DNA from: Metabacillus sp. KUDC1714
Lineage (GTDB): Bacteria; Bacillota; Bacilli; Bacillales; Bacillaceae
Direction of reading: 5' to 3'
DNA length: 64,000 nt
Assembly: GCF_014217835.1 (NCBI RefSeq)
Contig: NZ_CP055263.1
Location: forward strand, 4,219,501 to 4,283,500
Shown here in pieces: positions 22,542 through 33,503 of the stretch. A program made the position numbers and the translations under genes. The notes under the pieces are model-generated. The model was not told the DNA's origin. It searched no databases and was given only the letters and a program-made list of their open reading frames with translations. Each line of letters starts with the position of its first letter. Position 1 is the stretch's first letter.

Positions 22542-24257
22542 TTATCCTTTCCGTAATCGGAATATCAAATCCTCACTCGGTGTTACATATACGGTTTGCT
22601 GATGATCATAAATGACATATCCAGGCTTTGACCCACTAGGCTTTTTAACATGTCTTATAGCTGTGAAATCAACAGGTACAGAGCCTGAATTTTTTGCTTT
22701 ACTAAAATAGGCGGCAATATTTGCAGCTTCTAAAATCGTTTTTTCTGAAGGATCTTTACTTCTAATCACGACGTGAGAACCTGGGATATCCTTTGTGTGA
22801 AACCAAACATCATCGCGTGCAGCCAATTTATTTGTTAGGAATTCATTTTGCTTATTGTTTTTGCCAACTAAAATTTCAGTACCATCGCTTGAAACATAGT
22901 ACTCTAATTGTGGTTTTTGTAGCTTTTTCTTTTTAAGTGCTTTTGATTGTCTTTGCTTTAAGTAGCCGCCTTCCATTAATTCTTCACGAATTTCTTCAAT
23001 ATCTCTAGGTGAAGCAGATTCTATTTGTTGTATCAATCCTTCAAAATAAACAATTTCATTTCTTGCTAGTTCAATTTGTTGTTGTACAACTTCAATTGAA
23101 TTTTTTGCCTTTTGGTATTTAGAAAAATACTTTTGCGCATTTTCAGATGGAGTTTTTTGTACATTCAACGGTATGGTGATTGTCGTGTTATTTTCATCAT
23201 AATAATTGACAACCTCTGCCGTTTTATCTCCTTTTTTTACAGCATATAAATTAGCTGTTAACAATTCACCGTATAACTGAAATTGATTGGCTTTTTCAGC
23301 CTGATCTAATGTCGCTTCTAATTTTTTTATTTTGGTTTCATTTTTCTTTTTTTCATTAATAATGAAACGTTCCAAATCATTACCTTGCTGCTTTACACGA
23401 TCTCGTTCGGATTTTCCATAATAAAAACGATCTAGCAATTCAGAGATGGTTGTAAAGATTTTGCGCTCTTTACTATCTAGGTGTGTGAGATTCATCATAT
23501 AAAATACTTCTCTTTTCGCTTGATAGAAAATTTGCGGCTCAATCTGTTCATTTCTTAATTCATCTAGCATTGTTAAAAATGTTTTTGGTAAAGTTGTTCG
23601 ATTAACGAGCCCTGAACGGTGGATTACCTCTTTTGCAAAAAGCGGAGATATCCCTGCAAATTGTTCGACAAGCTGTCCGTCAAGCTTACCTGAATTAAAG
23701 TCTAGCTTTTTTAGAATTGTTTCTTCATCAGCTTCAAAAGGGTTCACTTTACCTTGTCCGGGTGGCAATACATACGTATGGCCGGGAAGAACAGTTCTAT
23801 GGCGGTTTACCGCTGGTGATAAATGTTTCACACTATCTAAAATCATATTGCGTTCTTTATCGACGAGTACAATGTTGCTATGTCTGCCCATAATTTCTAT
23901 CATTAGCCGCTTTTCTGTTAAATCTCCAAGTTCATTTCTACTTTTTACATCAATGATAATTATTCTTTCCATATCGAGTTGTTGAATGTTTTCGATCACA
24001 CCACCCTCAAGATGCTTTCTTAAAAGCATGCAAAACATCGGTGGCTCACTTGGATTTTCATAGCTCTCATTTGTTAAATGAATTCTTGCATAGCTTGGGT
24101 GGGCAGAAAGAAACAAACGGTGATTTTTTCCTCCTGATCGTATTTGGAAAATAAGATCATATTTATATGGCTGATGAATCTTTGCGATTTTTCCGTTATA
24201 AAGTGCTCTTTTTAATTCCTGTGTAATTGTGTATGTAAATAAACCATCAAACGACAT
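22542..24257 (-). CDS. rqcH: RqcH, ribosome-associated quality-control factor (NEMF/Rqc2 family)
   Basis: It binds stalled 50S subunits and adds C-terminal alanine tails to nascent chains; it was formerly annotated as a fibronectin-binding protein. Start ATG 24257 has AAGGAG eight bases before it; an in-frame start at 24281 is less likely. The product has 571 residues: NFACT-N (about 1-200), a helix-hairpin-helix-like part, a coiled coil (about 280-430) and NFACT-R (about 445-560, with [17 protein letters not shown]). The conserved Asp-Arg pair near residue 97-98 reads Glu97-Arg98 here. It equals B. subtilis yloA. Confidence 0.93.
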   Translation of the reverse strand: MSFDGLFTYTITQELKRALYNGKIAKIHQPYKYDLIFQIRSGGKNHRLFLSAHPSYARIHLTNESYENPSEPPMFCMLLRKHLEGGVIENIQQLDMERIIIIDVKSRNELGDLTEKRLMIEIMGRHSNIVLVDKERNMILDSVKHLSPAVNRHRTVLPGHTYVLPPGQGKVNPFEADEETILKKLDFNSGKLDGQLVEQFAGISPLFAKEVIHRSGLVNRTTLPKTFLTMLDELRNEQIEPQIFYQAKREVFYMMNLTHLDSKERKIFTTISELLDRFYYGKSERDRVKQQGNDLERFIINEKKKNETKIKKLEATLDQAEKANQFQLYGELLTANLYAVKKGDKTAEVVNYYDENNTTITIPLNVQKTPSENAQKYFSKYQKAKNSIEVVQQQIELARNEIVYFEGLIQQIESASPRDIEEIREELMEGGYLKQRQSKALKKKKLQKPQLEYYVSSDGTEILVGKNNKQNEFLTNKLAARDDVWFHTKDIPGSHVVIRSKDPSEKTILEAANIAAYFSKAKNSGSVPVDFTAIRHVKKPSGSKPGYVIYDHQQTVYVTPSEDLIFRLRKG

Positions 24258-24576
24258 GGCATAAACTCCTTCTGTCAACATGCACCTTTAGTGTATGAAA
24301 TATTTATATAGCTTACCAATCTCGAATTGTTTTTTTAAGATTCCTGATCACTAGGTAAGTTTTCTATCTGATTATAGCATGTTTTAGGACGAGTCTGAAT
24401 AAGTTGTGTTATAGCGAAACTTCCAACAAGTGGAGTGAACTTTTCCCCACAGTTGGTTAGAAAGAATTATCGGACATTTACGGGGAGTGAAAAGGAAAAG
24501 GAGCAAGACTTCTAGCGAGATATAGCCGTTAATCAAACGTAAAATTTTTTCTGTTTAAGGGGTGTGTAGGTGATTC
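24258..24576. other. Divergent intergenic region rqcH / yloB
   Basis: It contains the minus-strand rqcH promoter (24371-24399). I see no ORF, no strong hairpin and no convincing plus-strand promoter for the ATPase gene. The last 17 bases hold GGGGTGTGTAGGTGAT, the likely ribosome site for 24577. Confidence 0.5.
24371..24399 (-). promoter_or_regulatory. Promoter of rqcH
   Basis: On the minus strand TTCAGA, 17 bases, TATAAT with an upstream TGC (extended -10). It lies about 115 bases before the rqcH start. Confidence 0.55.
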
Positions 24577-27267
24577 ATGAAATGGCATGAGATGAGATCA
24601 GAAGAGGTAATGAATTCAATTAATACGGATGCAGATTCAGGACTTACAAGTAAGGAGGTTCAAAAGCGCGAACAAAAATTCGGATATAATGAATTAAAAG
24701 AGGCTGATCGACCTTCCGCGATATTGGTGTTTTTAAGTCAATTTAAGGACTTTATGGTTCTAGTATTATTAGCAGCAACTCTAATTTCTGGTTTATTGGG
24801 AGAATATATTGATGCTATCGCTATTATTGCGATTGTGATCGTTAACGGAGTATTAGGATTTTTCCAAGAACGAAAAGCAGAAAAGTCATTAGAGGCTTTA
24901 AAGGAGCTTTCAGCACCTCAAGTAATGGTTTTAAGGGACGGAGATTGGATGAGGATTCTTTCTAAAGAGCTTGTCCCTGGAGATGTTGTAAAATTCACAA
25001 ATGGTGATCGGATTGGCGCAGATATGCGTTTGATAGAAACAAAAAGCTTAGAGGTTGAAGAATCTGCTCTTACTGGAGAATCTCTCCCTGTGCAAAAATC
25101 TGTTCAACCTATTGTAGCTCAGGATGTTGGAATAGGCGATTTAACAAATATGGTTTTCATGGGAACATTAGTAACAAGAGGATCTGGTATTGGTATTGTT
25201 GTTGGAACTGGGATGAATACAGCAATGGGACAAATTGCAGACCTTCTGCAAAATGCAGAGACAATGGATACGCCATTGCAGCGGCGTTTGGAACAGCTGG
25301 GTAAAATACTGATCGTTGTTGCTCTTTTCTTAACGGTACTGGTTGTCGGCATCGGTGTGTTACAAGGTCATGACATTTACAATATGTTTTTAGCAGGTGT
25401 ATCACTTGCGGTTGCAGCGATACCTGAAGGCCTGCCAGCAATTGTTACCGTTGCATTATCACTCGGTGTACAACGAATGATCAAGCAAAAATCAATTGTT
25501 CGTAAATTACCTGCAGTAGAAACACTGGGTTGTGCTTCAGTAATATGTTCTGATAAAACAGGAACATTAACACAAAACAAAATGACTGTAACACAAGTTT
25601 GGTCTGGTGATAAACTATGGAATGTAAGTGGTGCCGGTTATCATCCACACGGGGAATTTTTACATCAAGATAAAGTAGTTGATGTACCAAAAACAAAAAC
25701 ATTACAACAAATCCTAACCTTTGGTACATTGTGTAATAGTGCAGGCATTGTTGAACGAGATGGTCAATTTATTTTAGATGGTGATCCAACTGAAGGAGCT
25801 CTAATTGTGGCCGCAATGAAAGCGGGGCTGAAAAAGGAATCGTTGCTTCGGAATTTTGAAGTTGTTGAAGAGTTCCCTTTTGATTCTACACGGAAAATGA
25901 TGAGTGTAGTTGTAAAAGATAAAGCAGGTAAACGCTTTGTTGTAACAAAGGGAGCACCAGATGTACTACTAGGTGTTTCAAAAAGCATTTTATGGAATGA
26001 ACGACAAGAAGACCTAAGTAGTGTTTATGAAACCAAAGTGAAAAATGCAATAGAATCACTTGCATCTCAAGCTCTACGTACGATTGCAATTGCTTTTAAA
26101 CCTTTGCAAGAAAGGGAAAAAGTCAATACTAGCTTTGAAGCTGAAAAGGAATTAGTCTTTATTGGATTACAAGGGATGATTGATCCACCACGACCTGAGG
26201 TAAAACAAGCTGTTAAGGAATGTAGAGATGCGGGTATTAAGACTGTTATGATAACAGGGGACCATATCATAACGGCAGAGGCAATCGCAAAACAGCTAAA
26301 TATTTTACCAACGAACGGCAAGGTGATGGAAGGGAAAGACCTATCAGCACTTACTGTTGAAGAGCTAGAGGAAATTGTAGATGAAGTTTATGTGTTTGCA
26401 AGAGTCTCACCAGAACATAAATTAAAAATTGTAAAGGCACTCCAAAATAGAGGGCATATTGTTGCAATGACTGGTGACGGGGTTAATGATGCCCCAGCTA
26501 TAAAAGCCGCTGATATCGGTATTTCAATGGGAATAACTGGTACAGATGTTGCAAAGGAAGCTTCTTCATTAGTTTTAGTGGATGATAATTTTGCGACCAT
26601 TAAATCCGCAATAAAAGAAGGAAGAAATATTTATGAAAATATTCGAAAATTCATCCGATATCTTCTTGCTTCAAATGTTGGAGAGATTCTTGTGATGCTT
26701 TTTGCAATGTTACTTGCATTGCCATTACCATTAGTTCCAATTCAAATCCTTTGGGTGAATTTAGTAACTGATGGCTTACCTGCTATGGCATTAGGCTTGG
26801 ATCAACCAGAAGGTGACTTAATGAAACGGAAGCCACGTCATCCTAAAGAAGGAGTTTTTGCTAGAGGTCTAGGCTGGAAAGTAATCTCGCGCGGCTTTTT
26901 AATTGGTATTGCCACACTTGCTGCTTTTATGATTGTGTATTATCGTAATCCTGATGATCTTGCTTACGCACAAACCATTGCATTTGCAACTCTGGTTATG
27001 GCTCAGCTTATCCATGTATTTGATTGTCGAAGTGAAAAGTCGATATTTGAACGAAATCCATTTGAGAATTTATATTTAATTGGTGCGGTCATTTCATCGG
27101 TCTTGTTATTGCTTGTTGTTATTTATTATCCACCACTTCAACCGATTTTCCATACAATTCCAATCCTGCTTAGAGATTGGTTATTAATTTTAGGATTATC
27201 TGCAATTCCAACTTTTTTACTAGCAGGATCACTTTTAACAAGAAAATCAACGAAGACTATGGTATAA
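24577..27267 (+). CDS. yloB: Calcium-transporting P-type ATPase
   Basis: The 896-residue P2A-type pump is close to B. subtilis YloB (890), which is linked to calcium export in germination and sporulation. It has the N-terminal cation ATPase domain, the actuator motif TGES (about 166-169), the membrane site AAIPEGLPA (about 279-287), phosphorylation motif DKTGTLT (Asp326) and hinge GDGVNDAP (about 632-639). A six-helix C-terminal part is complete. The start ATG follows GGTGTGTAGGTGATTC. A terminator follows, so it is monocistronic. Confidence 0.93.
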   Translation: MKWHEMRSEEVMNSINTDADSGLTSKEVQKREQKFGYNELKEADRPSAILVFLSQFKDFMVLVLLAATLISGLLGEYIDAIAIIAIVIVNGVLGFFQERKAEKSLEALKELSAPQVMVLRDGDWMRILSKELVPGDVVKFTNGDRIGADMRLIETKSLEVEESALTGESLPVQKSVQPIVAQDVGIGDLTNMVFMGTLVTRGSGIGIVVGTGMNTAMGQIADLLQNAETMDTPLQRRLEQLGKILIVVALFLTVLVVGIGVLQGHDIYNMFLAGVSLAVAAIPEGLPAIVTVALSLGVQRMIKQKSIVRKLPAVETLGCASVICSDKTGTLTQNKMTVTQVWSGDKLWNVSGAGYHPHGEFLHQDKVVDVPKTKTLQQILTFGTLCNSAGIVERDGQFILDGDPTEGALIVAAMKAGLKKESLLRNFEVVEEFPFDSTRKMMSVVVKDKAGKRFVVTKGAPDVLLGVSKSILWNERQEDLSSVYETKVKNAIESLASQALRTIAIAFKPLQEREKVNTSFEAEKELVFIGLQGMIDPPRPEVKQAVKECRDAGIKTVMITGDHIITAEAIAKQLNILPTNGKVMEGKDLSALTVEELEEIVDEVYVFARVSPEHKLKIVKALQNRGHIVAMTGDGVNDAPAIKAADIGISMGITGTDVAKEASSLVLVDDNFATIKSAIKEGRNIYENIRKFIRYLLASNVGEILVMLFAMLLALPLPLVPIQILWVNLVTDGLPAMALGLDQPEGDLMKRKPRHPKEGVFARGLGWKVISRGFLIGIATLAAFMIVYYRNPDDLAYAQTIAFATLVMAQLIHVFDCRSEKSIFERNPFENLYLIGAVISSVLLLLVVIYYPPLQPIFHTIPILLRDWLLILGLSAIPTFLLAGSLLTRKSTKTMV

Positions 27268-27272
27268 TCCAG

Positions 27273-27305
27273 AAGGGGGTGACCCACAAAGTCATCCCTT
27301 TTGCT
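27273..27305 (+). terminator. Terminator after yloB
   Basis: AAGGGGGTGAC (27273-27283) pairs with GTCATCCCTTT (27291-27301) over 11 positions including two G-U, then T-rich sequence. Confidence 0.8.
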
Positions 27306-27420
27306 TGTTGGATCAAGATCATGATATTTTTAAAAGAAGCATTATAGTTATTTGTATATCGATTTTACATAGACGTCTCACAACAATTAAGCTTATAGAA
27401 AGAAAGTGATGTGATCCATA

Positions 27421-28296
27421 GTGGTAGCAAGTATGACTGGATTTGGTCGTGCAAGTGGGCAAATTGATTCATGTCTTCTTACAGTTGAAATGAAATCAGT
27501 GAACCACAGATTTTTAGATGTTAGTCTAAAAATGCCAAAACAGTTCATGAGTAGCGAAGATAAGATAAAAAAACTTATCTCTCAATCTGTGAGTAGAGGG
27601 CGAATTGAGATTTATGTCAATTTAGAAGGTGAGTCATTAGTTGATAAATCAATTCATGTTGACTGGGAATTATTAGAGCAATTTGTGAACTCACTTCACC
27701 AAATAAAAGAACGTTTTTCTCTTAAGGATGAAGTTACCTTAAATCAAATTCTTGGACTAAGCCAGGGAATTGATATTCTTGAAGAGTCAATTTCAAGTGA
27801 GAATGTTGAAAACAAACTCCTTCTTATTGTGGAAGCTGCGATTAAACAATTAGTAGAAATGAGAAAAATAGAGGGCGATCAACTTGCTGTTGATTTAAAA
27901 CAAAGGCTCGAGGATATTAGTATTTTAACGGTTGAGCTGGAAAAGTTAGCACCTTCTGTTGTTGAACAATACCGTGAACGAATTGAGAAAAGATTAGCAG
28001 AATACGTGTCAGGTAAAGTCGATGAAAATCGCATTTTAACCGAAGTTGCACTGTTTGCTGAAAAAGCTGATATCAGTGAAGAATTAACAAGAATACATAG
28101 CCATAACCATCAGTTTAGCGAAACCCTAAAAGCTAGTGGCCCGATTGGTCGTAAGCTAGACTTCCTAGTACAAGAGCTAAATAGGGAGGCAAACACAATT
28201 GGTTCGAAAGCAAATAATGGAGATATTGCAAAAAATGTTGTCGAATTAAAAAGTATTATTGAAAAATTAAAGGAACAAGTCCAAAATATTGAATAG
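27421..28296 (+). CDS. yloC: YicC-family endoribonuclease
   Basis: The 291-residue protein has the family opening SMTGFGRA followed by VEMKSVNHRFLD (YicC-N domain) and the conserved C-terminal DUF1732 end with EELTRIHSH and SKANNGDIAKNVVELK. E. coli YicC is an endoribonuclease; the Bacillus homologue is thought to share the activity. The start is GTG at 27421. The Shine-Dalgarno site (AAAGTGATGTG) is weak. It leads a run of genes into remA, gmk and rpoZ. Confidence 0.9.
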   Translation: MVASMTGFGRASGQIDSCLLTVEMKSVNHRFLDVSLKMPKQFMSSEDKIKKLISQSVSRGRIEIYVNLEGESLVDKSIHVDWELLEQFVNSLHQIKERFSLKDEVTLNQILGLSQGIDILEESISSENVENKLLLIVEAAIKQLVEMRKIEGDQLAVDLKQRLEDISILTVELEKLAPSVVEQYRERIEKRLAEYVSGKVDENRILTEVALFAEKADISEELTRIHSHNHQFSETLKASGPIGRKLDFLVQELNREANTIGSKANNGDIAKNVVELKSIIEKLKEQVQNIE

Positions 28297-28370
28297 GTTA
28301 ACATACCATTGATTATAAAAGGGCTTATAAGGCAAAAATAGATTTGTCCTTTATTAGGGGGAGCATACAT

Positions 28371-28634
28371 ATGAGCATTAAACTAATCAATATCGGATTT
28401 GGCAACATAGTATCAGCCAACCGTATAATTTCGATTGTTAGTCCTGAATCAGCTCCAATCAAAAGAATCATTCAAGACGCAAGAGACAGAGGCATGTTAA
28501 TAGATGCAACATATGGTCGTCGTACCAGAGCTGTTGTTATAATGGATAGTGATCATATTATTCTTTCAGCTGTACAGCCTGAAACAGTGGCTCAGAGGCT
28601 TTCAAATAAAGATGATCTATCAGATGAAGGGTAG
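28371..28634 (+). CDS. remA: RemA, extracellular-matrix regulatory protein
   Basis: This 87-residue DUF370 protein in B. subtilis forms ring-shaped DNA-binding oligomers that activate biofilm matrix and osmoprotection genes. The sequence is near-canonical: [12 protein letters not shown], the [15 protein letters not shown] segment, and [12 protein letters not shown]. The start ATG 28371 has TTAGGGGGA eight bases before it; an in-frame start at 28344 is less likely. It is in the usual slot between yicC and gmk. Confidence 0.95.
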   Translation: MSIKLINIGFGNIVSANRIISIVSPESAPIKRIIQDARDRGMLIDATYGRRTRAVVIMDSDHIILSAVQPETVAQRLSNKDDLSDEG

Positions 28635-29264
<630 letters not shown>

Positions 29265-29265
29265 T

Positions 29266-29466
29266 ATGTTATACCCATCTATTGATGTACTAATGAATAA
29301 ATTAGATTCAAAATATACACTTGTAACAGTTGCTGCTAAACGTGCACGTGAAATGCAGGAACTTAGTGATCAACAAATTGCAAAACCTGTTTCGTTTAAA
29401 TATGTTGGAAAAGCATTAGAAGAAATAAATGCAGGCCTTCTTAATTATCAAAGACCAGAGAAATAA
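29266..29466 (+). CDS. rpoZ: RNA polymerase omega subunit
   Basis: The 66-residue protein opens [20 protein letters not shown] and has the conserved AKRAREM and [15 protein letters not shown] segments. The start at 29266 follows TGGAGG by nine bases. A terminator lies just after it. Length matches B. subtilis YloH/RpoZ (67). Confidence 0.95.
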   Translation: MLYPSIDVLMNKLDSKYTLVTVAAKRAREMQELSDQQIAKPVSFKYVGKALEEINAGLLNYQRPEK

Positions 29467-29473
29467 TGCCTTA

Positions 29474-29508
29474 AAATAACAACCTAGGTTATAGGTTGTT
29501 ATTTTTTT
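29474..29508 (+). terminator. Terminator after rpoZ
   Basis: AAATAACAACCTA (29474-29486) and TAGGTTGTTATTT (29492-29504) pair perfectly over 13 bases with loop GGTTA, followed by T. Confidence 0.95.
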
Positions 29509-29687
29509 CAATGTAAACATTTATTGGTACAATAAATGATATAACCTCCAAAGATTTATTAATTACAATCATCAACAAAAAAACAGTTAAAATAGATTTT
29601 TAGTCTTTATAGAGTCAGTAATGCAGAAACGGTAAGCGGATCTCGTCCGCTTACCTTAAAAAAGATCTTTCAAAGTGGGTGGAGAAT

Positions 29688-30899
29688 ATGGTATCAGGGA
29701 AAAAAATATTATTATGTGTTAGCGGCGGAATTGCAGTTTACAAAGCGTGTATCCTAACTAGTAAATTAGTACAAGCTGGAGCTGAAGTAAAGGTGATTAT
29801 GACCGATTCAGCGATGGAGTTTGTCTCTCCTTTAACCTTCCAAGCTCTTTCCCGTAATGATGTTTTTTATGATACGTTTGATGAGAAAAATTCAAAAGTG
29901 ATTGCCCACATTGATTTGGCTGATTGGGCAGATATAGTCCTTGTTGCCCCAGCCACAGCTAACGTTATTGGAAAGCTTGCTAATGGTATTGCAGACGATA
30001 TGCTGACAACAACGTTACTTGCAACAACTGCAGGCGTTTGGATAGCTCCAGCCATGAATGTACATATGTATGATCATCCAGCAGTAAAGAAAAATATCCA
30101 AACACTTTTTGACTTTGGATATCAGTTTATTGAGCCAAGTGAAGGGTTTTTAGCTTGTGGTTATGTTGGAAAGGGTAGGCTTGAAGAGCCAGAAAAAATC
30201 GTCAACTTGCTCAATCATTATTTTGAAAAAAATGCGTTAGGGAGACCGCTAAACAATGTGGAAATACTAATTACTGCAGGTCCAACTAGAGAAAAGATTG
30301 ATCCAGTTCGTTATTTTACCAATCATTCTTCTGGGAAAATGGGATATGCGATCGCAGAAATGGCGGAAAAGCTTGGTGCTAATGTAACGCTAATTACAGG
30401 TCCAACCTCGCTTACCCCACCAGAATTTGTTACAACTATCCAAATAGAGTCAGCTCAAGAAATGTATGATCGCGTCATCGAGCTATACCCAAAATCGGAT
30501 GTAGTGATCAAATCTGCTGCAGTAGCAGATTACCGACCAATTAACACATATGAGCAAAAACTAAAGAAACAAAATGATGACTTACATATTAAAATGGAAA
30601 GAACAACGGATATATTAAAGGAATTAGGTAAACTGAAAACACATCAACTTCTAGTAGGCTTTGCAGCTGAAACAAACAATGTTGAGGAATATGCAAAGAA
30701 AAAGCTAGCGACGAAGAATTTAGATTTAATTGTAGCTAATAATGTAACCTATGAAGGTGCAGGGTTTGGAACAGATACGAATATTGTGACGATTTATGAC
30801 CGTAATCAAGTAAGTCTTGAGCTACCACTTTTGACTAAACAGGAAGTAGCAAAACATCTATTAGAAAAAGTCCATGTGCTATTAAAGGGAGCAAGATAA
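29688..30899 (+). CDS. coaBC: Bifunctional phosphopantothenoylcysteine decarboxylase / phosphopantothenate-cysteine ligase
   Basis: It makes 4'-phosphopantetheine for coenzyme A. The CoaC flavodoxin-like half (residues 1-185) has active-site His74 in AHIDLADWAD, APAMN (about 120) and Cys157 in FLACGYVGKGRL. The CoaB half (190-403) has the ligase segments TAGPTREKIDPVR and AAVADYRP. I start at ATG 29688, where family homology begins; an in-frame GTG at 29679 is possible. A candidate promoter TTTTCA-17-TACAAT (29505-29533) overlaps the preceding T tract. It shares TAATG with priA. Confidence 0.95.
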   Translation: MVSGKKILLCVSGGIAVYKACILTSKLVQAGAEVKVIMTDSAMEFVSPLTFQALSRNDVFYDTFDEKNSKVIAHIDLADWADIVLVAPATANVIGKLANGIADDMLTTTLLATTAGVWIAPAMNVHMYDHPAVKKNIQTLFDFGYQFIEPSEGFLACGYVGKGRLEEPEKIVNLLNHYFEKNALGRPLNNVEILITAGPTREKIDPVRYFTNHSSGKMGYAIAEMAEKLGANVTLITGPTSLTPPEFVTTIQIESAQEMYDRVIELYPKSDVVIKSAAVADYRPINTYEQKLKKQNDDLHIKMERTTDILKELGKLKTHQLLVGFAAETNNVEEYAKKKLATKNLDLIVANNVTYEGAGFGTDTNIVTIYDRNQVSLELPLLTKQEVAKHLLEKVHVLLKGAR

Positions 30900-33313
30900 T
30901 GAAATACGCAAGTGTTATTGTTGATGTTCCTGCTATGCAAACTGATCGAGCGTTTGATTATAAAATTCCAGAAGAGTGGCAAGAGTTAGTAACACCAGGT
31001 ATGAGAGTAATTGTTCCATTTGGACCTAGAAAGATCCAAGGATTTGTGATTGAGATAAAAAATCACTCAGAGTTCAAACGCTTAAAGGCTATTTCAGAAT
31101 TATTAGATTTAACTCCATGTTTGACTAGTGAGCTTATACAGCTAGGACAATGGTTAACAGAGAAAACATTATGCTTTAAAATATCTGCATTTCAAGCAAT
31201 GTTACCGGCTGCAATGAAAGCAAAATATGAAAAAGCATTAGGACTTACTACAGATGATGTAACGGAATTAGTAGAACAACTACAGCCTTTTTTTAAGAAC
31301 GGCAATCAAGTCGATTTAAAAGAGCTTGAACAAACTGTTTCATTAAAGATGATACAAAAGGAAATTGAACAAGGTCATTTAGAAGTCATCTACAAAGTGA
31401 AACAAAAGGGAAATAAAAAAACGATCAAAATCATTAAACGGAATGAATCGTTATTAAGGCTTACAGAGCTTATAAAAGAACTCCCTGCGAATGCAAAAAA
31501 ACAAATTGAAATCATTTCCTATTTTACGACCAATGAAATAAATGAAATAGCTTTACAGGACTTATTAATAGAAGCTAATACGTCAGATGCATCTGTTAAA
31601 GCACTTATATCTAAAGGAATTTTAAAAGAAGAGATTAAAGAGGTTTATCGTGATCCTTATCAAGATCGTCATTTTGAGAAAACTAAAAGACTAATATTAA
31701 ACAATGAGCAACAGCAGGCGATAACACCACTAATAAAAACAATCAACGAAAATGTACATGATGTATTTCTTATGTACGGGGTAACAGGAAGTGGAAAGAC
31801 AGAGGTTTATCTTCAGTCAATCGAAGAAGTGTTGAATAATGGTAAAGAAGCAATCGTCCTCGTGCCAGAGATCTCTCTTACCCCGCAAATGGTTCATCGT
31901 TTTAAAGGTCGCTTTGGATCAAAAGTGGCTGTCCTACATAGTGGACTTTCTACTGGTGAAAAATATGATGAATGGCGAAAAATCCAAAGAAAAGAGGTTC
32001 AACTCGTCGTTGGTGCAAGATCTGCTATTTTTGCTCCATTTGAAAATCTAGGTATGATTATTATCGATGAGGAGCATGAATCGAGTTATAAACAAGAAGA
32101 GAACCCACGTTATCACGCTCGTGATGTTGCTATATACCGTGCGAAACTTCATAAATGTCCGGTTGTGTTAGGGAGTGCAACACCAACCCTAGAATCGTTT
32201 GCACGATCTAAAAAAAATGTTTATAAGCTACTTACATTAAAGGAGCGAGTGAACAAAAGATCAATGCCTCAAGTTGACATAATCGATATGCGAGAGGAGT
32301 TAAGAAGTGGCAATCGGAGTATGTTTTCAACATCGTTAATTGAGAAATTAACCGAAAGACTAGAAAAAGGGGAACAGTCGGTTTTATTCCTTAACAGAAG
32401 GGGATATTCTTCGTTTGTTATGTGTCGAGATTGTGGTTTTGTTATCCAATGTCCACATTGTGACATTTCATTAACCTACCATAGACATGGGCAACAGCTT
32501 AAATGTCATTACTGTGGACACGAGGAACAGATGCCAAATGTATGTCCGGAATGTCAAAGTGAACATATTCGTTTTTTTGGAACAGGTACACAGAAAGTAG
32601 AAGAAGAATTAGTCAAGGTATTACCGCATTCGAGAATCATTCGAATGGATGTGGATACGACAGGGAGAAAAGGTGCGCATGAAAAGCTTTTAACAAGATT
32701 TGGTAACAAAGAAGCTGATATTTTATTGGGAACTCAAATGATTGCAAAAGGTCTTGATTTCCCAGATGTCACCCTTGTTGGTGTGTTAACAGCAGATACG
32801 ATGCTTCACTTACCTGATTTTAGAGCCTCTGAAAAAACATTTCAGCTATTAACACAAGTAAGTGGTAGAGCAGGAAGACATGAGCTTCCAGGTGAGGTTA
32901 TCATTCAAACTTATACTCCTGAGCATTATAGTATTCAATTGGCAAGTCAATATGATTATGACTCATTTTATAATCATGAAATGCAGCTTCGTAAAAATCA
33001 TGCTTATCCACCTTATTACTATCTAGCCTTACTTACGGTCTCACATCCAGAAATAACAAAGGTTGTTTCTGTGACAGAGAAAATAGTTCAATTTTTAAGA
33101 AGAAATGTTGAAAATGAAACAAAGATATTAGGACCTGTAGCTTCACCGATCCCGCGGATTAAAGATAGATATCGATACCAATGCATGGTAAAATACAAAC
33201 GGGAAAAAAACTTACATGAAACATTAAGAAAAATCATTGAACACTTTCAACAAGAAATGAGTTCAAATGACTTAATCATCGCAATTGATCTAAGTCCAAA
33301 TACGATGATGTGA
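30899..33313 (+). CDS. priA: Primosomal protein N' (PriA helicase)
   Basis: It restarts stalled replication forks by recognising them and loading the primosome. The 804-residue protein has an N-terminal 3'-DNA-binding domain, Walker A GVTGSGKTE (from residue 294), DEEH box (Asp390), and a zinc-binding insertion with eight cysteines in CxxC pairs (about 510-555). The helicase motif VTLVGVLTADT and VSGRAGR follow. It is about the length of the B. subtilis protein (805). Its start overlaps the coaBC stop. Confidence 0.96.
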   Translation: MKYASVIVDVPAMQTDRAFDYKIPEEWQELVTPGMRVIVPFGPRKIQGFVIEIKNHSEFKRLKAISELLDLTPCLTSELIQLGQWLTEKTLCFKISAFQAMLPAAMKAKYEKALGLTTDDVTELVEQLQPFFKNGNQVDLKELEQTVSLKMIQKEIEQGHLEVIYKVKQKGNKKTIKIIKRNESLLRLTELIKELPANAKKQIEIISYFTTNEINEIALQDLLIEANTSDASVKALISKGILKEEIKEVYRDPYQDRHFEKTKRLILNNEQQQAITPLIKTINENVHDVFLMYGVTGSGKTEVYLQSIEEVLNNGKEAIVLVPEISLTPQMVHRFKGRFGSKVAVLHSGLSTGEKYDEWRKIQRKEVQLVVGARSAIFAPFENLGMIIIDEEHESSYKQEENPRYHARDVAIYRAKLHKCPVVLGSATPTLESFARSKKNVYKLLTLKERVNKRSMPQVDIIDMREELRSGNRSMFSTSLIEKLTERLEKGEQSVLFLNRRGYSSFVMCRDCGFVIQCPHCDISLTYHRHGQQLKCHYCGHEEQMPNVCPECQSEHIRFFGTGTQKVEEELVKVLPHSRIIRMDVDTTGRKGAHEKLLTRFGNKEADILLGTQMIAKGLDFPDVTLVGVLTADTMLHLPDFRASEKTFQLLTQVSGRAGRHELPGEVIIQTYTPEHYSIQLASQYDYDSFYNHEMQLRKNHAYPPYYYLALLTVSHPEITKVVSVTEKIVQFLRRNVENETKILGPVASPIPRIKDRYRYQCMVKYKREKNLHETLRKIIEHFQQEMSSNDLIIAIDLSPNTMM

Positions 33314-33357
33314 GTTGGACTTTTGTTTAATGAATAATAAAATTTTTATACTGTATA

Positions 33358-33480
33358 AGCGCTCGGTATTCAATGCCTAGCCTCTCGAGGTCATAAGTCT
33401 CACTAATGAATTGAAGGTAAAGAATGTATTCTATTCATTAGTGTCTTATTGCCCGAGGCTGAACAAGGCAATTGCGCTTT
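33358..33480 (+). repeat. Dispersed palindromic element, copy A (priA-def)
   Basis: Shares CCTAGCC-CTCGAGGTCATAAG, a long inner palindrome and GAGGCTGAACAAGGC with the copies at 48, 51, 52 and 60 kb. Inner arms CACTAATGAAT and ATTCATTAGTG pair; outer AGCGC and GCGCT pair. It ends about 10 bases before the def ribosome site. Confidence 0.85.
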
Positions 33481-33503
33481 AGTGTATGTTTGGAGGAGTC
33501 TTT

